DNA of 64,000 nucleotides from Chondrosia reniformis (lineage: Eukaryota; Porifera; Demospongiae; Chondrillida; Chondrillidae). Numbering within the stretch: the first letter of the stretch is position 1; every line of letters starts with the position of its first letter. The notes below the pieces were generated by a model that saw only the letters and a program-made list of their open reading frames with translations, made no database searches and was not told the DNA's origin. Location: assembly GCA_947172415.1 (NCBI GenBank), contig OX359190.1, positions 1,364,001 through 1,428,000 on the forward strand. Direction: 5' to 3'. Position numbers and translations under genes: made by a program. Of the stretch, positions 57,801 through 64,000 are shown in pieces.

Positions 57801-60800
57801 AAGGGGACACCAGAATATGGGTAGGTCCTTACACTTCAGAATATGGGTAGGTCCTTACACTTCAGAATATGGTAGGTCCTTACACTTCAGAATATGGTAG
57901 GTCCTTCAGGTACACTTTTAGCATACATATTTTTGATGTTTGTTGGTGATTACTTGTGGTTTGATTATCACTTTAATCTCACATGCTGTTATGTACCTTC
58001 CTGTGAATGTTCAAAAGTGTATTACTTGGCTGAATTGACTGTTCTCTAAAGATGCTTCTTGCTAGTTTCCTAAAGCTAAGCATCACCAATATTATTGACC
58101 TACTGACTGAATTGTCAAAGAATGTTTGTTTATAAAGACAGACGGTCCCTTTGTGGGTAAACTATTGTTTATTGTCAATCTTTTAAGGTAATGTAAGAAA
58201 GTGTTAAAACTACATTGTCATTTAGGAGTTACTTAATATTATGTATCAATTGCTTTGTTAGAGTTCTCTAGTGTCTGGTTCTGAGTCACTGGATCCAAAA
58301 GAACCTGGTGAATCCTCCTCTCATGAACTCACTACTGGTAAAAGTTCTTCCCATGGTGCAAGAGACAATTATATTAAAGGTAAGTAAGGAATGAAAGGTG
58401 CCTAGTGTTACAAACTGCATTATGTACATATGTGTGCAATACATTAATTATTTACGTATCTCTACAGTGTATGGGTCCTAAATAATCTCTTATGTATGAG
58501 TACTGCATGCTTCTGTTACATTGTCTAATTCACAGAGCATGAAGAACAACTAGACCAGCTGTGTTGGATCCCATTTGGGATACAGTCTCTTCAAGTAGAC
58601 CAAACTGGAGGAAGGTTCAGTTTGGAACCAGATGGGGACACACTGGTGGAGAGTGACGTCACTCATCTGGAGGTACCAGAGGGAGCTGTTTGTGAGAAGA
58701 GGAAGGTGCAGATTAGATATGGTATTATAATGGATGGACCTCTGGTGGCACCAGATGGTTATAAACTGGCCAGCCCCGTGGTGTACATCCACTACAACAG
58801 TAAAGACATCAAGAGTCCCATCACCCTCCACCTTCCTCACTGGAGCGCAGATGGTGACAAAGTAAAGATGATGGTGGCACCTCATTCTCCTGTGAATAAA
58901 GAGTTCACATTTGAAGACTATGAAGGGACAGGTAATGGCAGGGATTTCCTCCTCACTGGACACTGCACCCTCTTTACTAAAGCTTCACGTTTAAATGATC
59001 CATCTGTGTATCTGGCTTCTGCTTGGAAGTGGGAGTCAAAGGATACTAGTATAACCACACGAATAGCTGCTACTTACAAACATAATGTTTGGATCCAGGT
59101 TTGTGTTTTCTTTTTATAGAAATGTTTTCTAGTTTTACTTAACTTATGTGCATCCTCTAGATATTAGAAAAGCATTGGACAGTTTTTAGCAGAGTTGAAC
59201 AGTCTTGTCAATTCAAATTTTTGGAAGGGGGAGAAACATTGAAGTGTAAGCTGGAGCCTGGTTGCCATGGTGTAATTACTGGACCTTCACAGGTTAGTAG
59301 TACACAGGATTCCATATACTGTACAACTACATGTAATAGTTTAAAATGGATGTGTTTTGAGGAATTTCAATGACTATTGCTGTATGGTGTACGTATATAA
59401 CTTAAAAGGAGTAAATAAATGTATTATCATCCAAATTTAACTAATATTAATTCCCTTAATAGAATAAGGATTCTTCTAACTGCCTCAAACTTATCATGTA
59501 GTTGGACCATCTTTCGACTTGCAGAGCATCTAAAGATGCTTTGCTTTATTTTTGCTATAATAAATTAATATTTAGGTTGACCTGCCTTAAAATACACTGA
59601 AATCTCCATTTGAAGGACACCTTGAATATGCTGGTCATTTACCTAAAGGATTTGTAATCTACATACGTAAATCATTTTGCTTCTAATTTAGTCTGTCCTT
59701 TAAGGTGAATTGTATGTATAGCCCTCTTATTATACATACGTATGTAGTTAAAGAGGTCACCAACTAAGATATACAAAATTCACATTAGGAATGCAAAACT
59801 TATACTTTTGAAAATTTTGAGTGTATACGTCTTCCTTTAGAATGTGATATAACTAGCAACATGCATGTGTTTCCGTTCGCTTATTTAGTATCATGGATTG
59901 GCCTTGTATTGTGTATACAGATTGAGAAGGAAGATATTGTGTATCAAATTGGAAATAAAGAGAAATTAAAAGATGACTTTAAAGCGAATATGTATCCCCC
60001 ATTTCTCACTCTTGTACCAAATTGTGGGTCCATTTCTAAAGATCCACCTTATGAAAATATGTCTCTACAAGGAGTTACATCTATTGACAGTTTCAGTTTT
60101 CATTGTAATCTTTCTACAAATATAAAAGGTAAGTTGTAATTTGTTTGATCTGTCAATTAGTTTCTCTTAAAATCTACATCTGTTGCATATAGGTTTAACC
60201 TTCAAGGATGATTCAGGAGCTAAAGCTCTAACAAGACATCAGCAAGGTATCCTATATACGTATGTGAAATATATAATACGCCATTTTCCTACATGCTATG
60301 CCTATGCTTTGGATGAATCTCTTTCTTCTTCTGCTCCACTGGGCCAGACAGCTGTTTCTAGGAATTCCACCCTTCATCATTGGCCCTGGGAATCTTTGTC
60401 TTTTTCTTGTTATTTATCTTGGTCATGCATTCTTCAATGCGTTTATTGACCCTATTCTCTACCTGGGGGTCCTGCAATGCATAACTATACAATTCATGCA
60501 TGTACGTAAGTAGAATTTAAAGGCAATTTAAAGATAGCAACGGTGAGTGCATATTCACTAACACATCTGTTGCATAACATTTTAAGTTTATTACATAATG
60601 ATTTATATGTCTTTGTGTATTCATATGTAGATGCCAGTTGTGAATGGAGAACGGTAATACAACTCCATCATAGGGTCTACCTGCTGGAGAATCTCTGTAT
60701 CAAAGAGATTACCAACCAACTCTTGCAAGGAGTGGATGGAACACAGCTAATTACAGATGACATTTATCAGAGGATCAATCATGCTGTAACCAAGAAAGAT

Positions 60801-61963
60801 GCAAATGAAATCTTCTTGGAACATTTGAGAAGTAAAACACTTTCCAGTGTTGATATTTTCTGTGAGATCCTCCGACAAACCTCAAGAGACTATGAGGTAC
60901 ATAAAGAAGTGGCTGACAGACTGGAAGGGGACACCAGAATATGGGTAGGTCCTTACACTTCAGAATATGGGTAGGTCCTTACACTTCAGAATATGGGTAG
61001 GTCCTTACCCTTCAGAATATGGGTAGGTCCTTACACTTCAGAATATGGTAGGTCCTTACCCTTCAGAATATGGTAGGTCCTTACACTTCAGAATATGGGT
61101 AGGTCCTTACACTTCAGAATATGGTAGGTCCTTATATACTTCAGAATATGGGTAGGTCCTTACACTTCAGAATATGGGTAGGTCCTTATATATTTCAGAA
61201 TATGGCACACATATTTTTCCTTCTCATGATGTTTGTCGGTGATTACTGGTTTGTTTATCACTTTGATCTCACATGTGTGCTGTTATGTACCTTCCTATAT
61301 TATCTCTATTTATTATTTAATGCATTAGGGAGATCAGCCTTTGAGATCAAGAAAATCAAGTGAGTTTTAAACAGATATACATGTACGTATAGGTTGCTAT
61401 ATGACAGATGTACAAAGTAATGTGTTCAATTTATAGTACCTGTAACGTTTACATTGTCACCATTTTGTACGATTCATAGGATCCTGTGAACCAGACAAAT
61501 CAAAACAAGCCATGGACACCAACCTACCAATGCCAGTTACACCAGTTGGTAAGGAGGAAAGCAATTTACTTTACTTTGTTTGTGGATGCGTCCAAAACTC
61601 ACATTCTCACATTCTTTGGACACATGCATTCATTTTCCAATGTACAGTGTTACATTTGGTATGTATAATATACATGTATCTGTAGCTGAGGACAGCTTGC
61701 AACAGAGAGTGACTATTTGCCAACTTCAAGATGTAGCTGATTCTGAAGCTGTCACCAGGTGGAAACCAGTGTGCAGACGTTTAGGAGTTAGAAGGGACAT
61801 CTTTGCAGAGGCAGAAAAAGCTAATTCAAACGATCCATCTGAAGCCTTTGTCACAGCCTTGGAGTCATGGCATGATGAACAAGGAGATAAAGCTACAGTT
61901 TCTGTCCTTGTTGAAGCACTGGAGAAGAGTGGATTTAATGAAGTGGCCAAATCACTCAAGTAG
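51816..61963 (+). CDS. G5: Kelch-Roc-COR-CARD-ZU5-CARD-Death gene
   Basis: Thirteen exons: 51816-51833, 52533-53366 (Kelch), 54841-57117 (Roc-COR), 57293-57820 (CARD), 58262-58379, 58536-59098 (ZU5), 59161-59292, 59921-60128, 60193-60246, 60631-60944 (CARD type 2), 61329-61359, 61480-61548, 61686-61963 (Death, stop). Every junction is phase-consistent and the sum is 5424 bp, exactly 1808 codons with stop. Known relatives share parts: DAPK1 (Roc-COR-Death), PIDD1 and UNC5 (ZU5-Death), but I know of no described protein with this full order. Expected to be cytoplasmic: no signal peptide or membrane segment was seen. Activity and partners are unknown. Confidence 0.8.
51834..52532. other. G5 intron 1
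   Basis: Paralogue of 8896-9572. No gene seen. Confidence 0.5.
52533..53366 (+). CDS. G5 exon 2: Kelch beta-propeller
   Basis: 278 codons. The most divergent loops of the set: VYGGTSEKVQDYD, PPHYHNGAA for PPHSESGAA, GGEDTHRIPTNN, SGGIGADGKEVDTIEF, ARAFPSVLAFED, YIYIYYIGSFW, APEASSL, SYHNNCTA and FGVHRTRAV, in which even the final GG doublet is replaced. Confidence 0.82.
53389..53536. repeat. 148-bp inverted-repeat element, G5
   Basis: Same element as at 10453. One change in the left arm (TTAATATT). Confidence 0.72.
53537..54840. other. Remainder of G5 intron 2
   Basis: Paralogue of the other Kelch-Roc introns, ending in acceptor TACCCCATGCAG. A part of it (about 54070-54210) recurs at 58017-58168. 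Confidence 0.55.
54841..57117 (+). CDS. G5 exon 3: Roc GTPase plus COR domain
   Basis: 759 codons, with P-loop GGSRVGKT, DTGGQ, VGTHLS and COR hallmarks intact. The 3' two-thirds are nearly identical to G2. The frame stays open upstream and downstream of the exon by chance; splice sites define its limits. Confidence 0.85.
57293..57820 (+). CDS. G5 exon 4: chimeric CARD type 1 / type 2
   Basis: 176 codons. CARD type 1 runs normally to VKYPVHEEIL and then joins (about 57712) the last third of CARD type 2 (SSVDIFCKILRQT ... ADRLEGDTRIW). The last two helices of the fold are thus present twice. The donor GG-GTAGGT is that of CARD type 2. Confidence 0.75.
57811..57907 (+). repeat. 26-bp splice-donor minisatellite, short array
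   Basis: Three to four units of the CAGAATATGG-GTAGGTCC repeat, following the chimeric CARD exon. Confidence 0.85.
58017..58168 (+). repeat. Relocated piece of Kelch-Roc intron
   Basis: From TATTACTTGGCTGAATTGAC to GGGTAAACTATTG the sequence repeats part of the intron upstream of the Roc exon (54068-54219). It is now inside the intron after the CARD exon. Confidence 0.85.
58262..58379 (+). CDS. G5 exon 5: S/E-rich linker
   Basis: 39 codons plus one base, SSLVSGSESLDPKEPGESSS and on. Acceptor CTTTGTTAG, donor GTAAGT. Low-complexity; no domain. Confidence 0.65.
58536..59098 (+). CDS. G5 exon 6: ZU5 domain
   Basis: 187 codons. ZU5 hallmarks in order: TGGRFSL, a segment ending VTHLEVPEGAV, KVQIRYGIIMDG, KLASPVVYIH, ITLHLPHWS. 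ZU5 domains occur in ankyrins, UNC5 and PIDD1, where they pack against UPA and Death domains and control them. Not found in G1-G4 in this window. Confidence 0.8.
59161..59292 (+). CDS. G5 exon 7: conserved region after ZU5
   Basis: 44 codons, phase 0 both ends (EKHWTVFSRVEQSCQFKF, then CKLEPGCHGVITGPSQ). Position suggests a UPA-like or family-specific domain; not identified. Confidence 0.65.
59293..59920. other. G5 intron 7
   Basis: AT-rich, no repeat recognised and no exon seen. Confidence 0.55.
59921..60128 (+). CDS. G5 exon 8: conserved region continued
   Basis: 69 codons plus one base (IEKEDIVYQIGNKEKLKDDF, then YPPFLTLVP), acceptor TATACAG, donor GTAAGT. Same unidentified region as exon 7. 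Confidence 0.65.
60193..60246 (+). CDS. G5 exon 9: short linker
   Basis: 54 bp, phase 1 in and out (LTFKDDSGAKALTRHQQ). Donor GTATCC is weaker than the others. Confidence 0.55.
60281..60430 (-). mobile_element. Degenerate retroelement 3'-end fragment
   Basis: CCATTTTCCTACATGCTATG, then the TCTTCTGCTCCACTGGGCCA and GACAGCTGTTTCT parts, matches the 3' region of the 27206 element with internal loss. Lies in G5 intron 9. Confidence 0.6.
60631..60944 (+). CDS. G5 exon 10: CARD-like domain, type 2
   Basis: 104 codons, paralogue of 43196-43509 with a few substitutions (HHRVYLLENL, EILRQT, HKEVADRL). Phase 1 in, 0 out. Confidence 0.72.
60935..61206 (+). repeat. 26-bp splice-donor minisatellite, G5 second array
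   Basis: About ten units of CAGAATATGG-GTAGGTCCTTACACTT with one-base losses and a TATATACTT variant. It starts at the exon 10 donor. Confidence 0.9.
61329..61359 (+). CDS. G5 exon 11: 31-bp micro-exon
   Basis: GDQPLRSRKS plus one base. Identical to the G4 micro-exon. Confidence 0.65.
61480..61548 (+). CDS. G5 exon 12: linker exon
   Basis: SCEPDKSKQAMDTNLPMPV region, phase 1 in and out. Confidence 0.68.
61686..61963 (+). CDS. G5 exon 13: Death domain and stop
   Basis: 92 codons with stop. Death-domain pattern LQDVADSEAVTRWKPVCRRL, GVRRDIFAEAE, AFVTALESWHDEQ, TVSVLVEALEKSGF, ending NEVAKSLK-stop. It is the unbroken version of the exon that is frameshifted in G4 and deleted in G3. Confidence 0.8.
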
Positions 61964-62802
61964 TACGTGTTAGGCTAATAATAATACAGTTCCTAGATAG
62001 AAGGTTCACATTACAGTACCAATAAATACAATACAATACAACTGGTATCTTTTACTAATCTCTTTTTATATGACTATTTGGTAGATAATTAACGTGCAAC
62101 CACTTAAATTACTTATTTCTTCTTATGCACAGTGTCCAGACCTGTACATACATATGTCTATGATCACTGCATGAGATTATAGTATTCCCAGATACAGATG
62201 TAATGTATGTACATATATATGTATTTCAATACTTTTATTTGTTTATATACGTAGGTTGCCTGCAGTGAAATGGATTTCAACATTGATCTTATCTTCATAG
62301 ATCCACTGTGTGTTCATGCGTACTTCATTAACCATTTTCATTGTATATATTCAAAACTGTCGTCAGTATAATTAAACCAGTTTTTTAACTTTTTTATAAA
62401 GTATGTAATTTGTTGTTTTGAATCAGAAAGTTTGCTCTATGTCAAAGCTGAGCAATCAGTAATCTTTGTACATCTCTCTATTGGCATACATCATTGGATG
62501 TAGGTATCGATCAATTTAGCAATTTTCCTTAGGGATCATCTGGTTTGATATCTCTTCATTAATTAGATTTACCACACAGTTTTCAATTTTTAGTCTCAAA
62601 TTGTTAATTTATGTAAATATAATTAATGTCCTTGATTAATAAGTCCGTAAGGCACTGTATCCCTGCAGCAGTTTAAGGTCTTGATGTAACACTTGTGTTA
62701 TCGATTATCTATAGAGGCGAAAAGCGTTTGTAAATATGGTGGCGAGGGGTCCAGTTGAAAGAGATGTCTCAATGTCTCGCTCATTGTAGTTTAGAACATA
62801 AA
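61964..62802. other. Stretch between G5 and CEP70-like copy 5
   Basis: AT-rich flank shared with 45713-46597, no gene seen. Confidence 0.55.
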
Positions 62803-63527
62803 ATGGATAAGTGCGACCACTGGTCCGTTGTCAATCATCGATTAGAGGAAGCTGGCTACAGTGCAGTGAAGATCAAACCAATCGACCTGAATAACCTTCC
62901 TTCAGAAGGTAGACTGACTACAAGTGTTTGTGTATTTAGTGTGTAGCGAGTCCAATGAGGTATGAACCGCGCTTGTAATGTCTCTGAATACAGATGCTAC
63001 CGTTTTGGACAGTTTGGCGGCTACCTCACTGCGTGCGACTGTGCTGTGCCTTCTGGACGATATCAGCACTGGTAATGCATCCTTACTTGATAAAATGCGC
63101 CAGAAAGACGCAGAGATTGAGCAACTGGTAGAGAAGGCGAATAAACTGGAAATTTTATGTGAATCTTTACAAAAAGAGAGACCATGTATAAGGCAACGTG
63201 GAGAAGAGTATAACCCTGTTGATGTAAGTGTTAACGAAGGTGATCAGTCAAAGGTATTTTTTCTGTTCCAAATTCCATATCAAATTTAGAGTTACTTTTT
63301 TGTAGCTTTGAATCCCACCTCTATGGTTGCCTAGGAAACACACCAATTCCAACTATCACAGCAGCTCTGTATGTACATACGTGTAGCTTCCCTAACAAGT
63401 TGTTTGTGAAGTGTTTGGTGTTTGATGTCAATTCTTATGTGTAGGACTCAGTAGTGCAAGCCCTAAGGAGCAGAGTTGCTGAGCTAGAATATTCTAATGC
63501 AAAATTAAAGCTTGACCTACAGAACAG
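62803..63527 (+). CDS. CEP70: CEP70-like exons 1-3, open copy, 3' end outside window
   Basis: Exons 62803-62908, 62994-63223 and 63445-63527 are all open with consistent phases (1, 0, 2). They encode the N-terminal segment and coiled coil (LEILCESLQKERPCIRQRGE). The sequence up to the window end matches unit 4 up to the point where the 17-bp minisatellite begins, so AGMO rather than the rest of CEP70 probably follows. If so, this too is a truncated copy. Confidence 0.7.
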
Positions 63528-63563
63528 GTAAGTTGTTTTGTAACACCTGACAATATTGTAATG

Positions 63564-63715
63564 CAGGGCTGCATAGAGGGTAGGCTAGGATTGATTTTGC
63601 CCATAGACTTTTGGAAAGTTAAAATAAACTGCTTTGACACCCTCATACCATTGCCCCCCTAATTTTTGAAATTTCATTTTGCCCCCTCTGGCCCTAAGTT
63701 CTGCATGCAGCCCTG
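63564..63715. mobile_element. MITE with CAGGGCTGCAT ends, copy 5
   Basis: Counterpart of 28414-28568. TAATG flank present on both sides. Confidence 0.62.
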
Positions 63716-64000
63716 TAATGTAAGCATATTATTATTTGTAAGTATTGACTTTGTGGGGCAAAGTCAAAAAGCTGTTTCAGAGAAAGTCAGCAACAGTGCA
63801 GTCTGATGTCTCTCCCATATTATTATTTGTATGTAAACAAGTACAGATTGAAGTGTTGCTTCAACTGACAAACACTTTATGACAGTTAAACTTTGTAATC
63901 TTTATCATAATATGCAATCTACTGATCAGTCCCGATTAGAAGAAACAGCTGTCTATGGCTAGATTCTCATTTTATAACAGTTTAGATAGTACTTAGACTT
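63716..64000. other. CEP70-like intron 3 to window end
   Basis: Matches 47518-47803; ends just before the expected minisatellite. No exon seen. Confidence 0.6.

Overview
This window is eukaryotic and all recognisable genes lie on the + strand. The evidence is GT-AG introns with phase-consistent exons, AT-rich introns full of minisatellites and MITE-like elements, and metazoan gene families (a CEP70-like centrosomal protein, alkylglycerol monooxygenase AGMO, and CARD, Death and ZU5 domains). The compact introns and the Kelch, Roc-COR and death-fold content suggest an early-branching marine invertebrate, most likely a demosponge. That assignment is an inference.

The window is a tandem segmental duplication. 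A roughly 10.5-17 kb unit recurs, with boundaries (taken at a conserved intron sequence) near 1, 10684, 22224, 39330 and 53627. A typical unit reads: 3' part of a large Roco-type gene, then a CEP70-like gene or its fragment, then the 3' half of an AGMO gene, then an ETS/YY1-like promoter and the 5' part (start exon plus Kelch exon) of the next Roco-type gene. The duplication frame is therefore offset from the gene frame: each gene begins in one unit and ends in the next.

Joining exons by splice phase gives five paralogous genes of one unusual architecture. G1 is 5'-truncated by the window (exons 1423-4332). G2 spans 8881-14829, G3 20392-26552, G4 37532-45712 and G5 51816-61963. Each complete one encodes a short start exon, a single-exon Kelch beta-propeller, a single ~760-codon Roc-COR GTPase exon and a C-terminal death-fold tail. 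G5 is the longest model (13 exons, 1807 codons before the stop): Kelch, Roc, COR, CARD-like, ZU5, a further conserved region, second CARD-like, Death. The other four have different, shorter tails caused by a 6-bp insertion, a deletion, a 1-bp frameshift or exon replacement. Kelch exons of the paralogues are nearly identical in their scaffold but differ by substitutions and in-frame indels in short surface-loop segments. The whole reads like a tandem family of intracellular recognition and signalling proteins with a variable sensor, a GTPase switch and a variable death-fold output. This is the best candidate for an undescribed system here.

Between the Roco genes, 26837-34216 carries the most complete CEP70-like gene (8 exons seen), with exon 2 broken by a retroelement fragment. 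The other units keep only CEP70 exons 1-3, or a remnant. AGMO is present three times as five 3' exons (A-E) and once as the last exon alone; the 5' half is never present. An orphan exon at 34783-35699 encodes the cytoplasmic tail of a membrane protein. Minisatellites repeatedly sit on, and have amplified, exon-intron boundaries.
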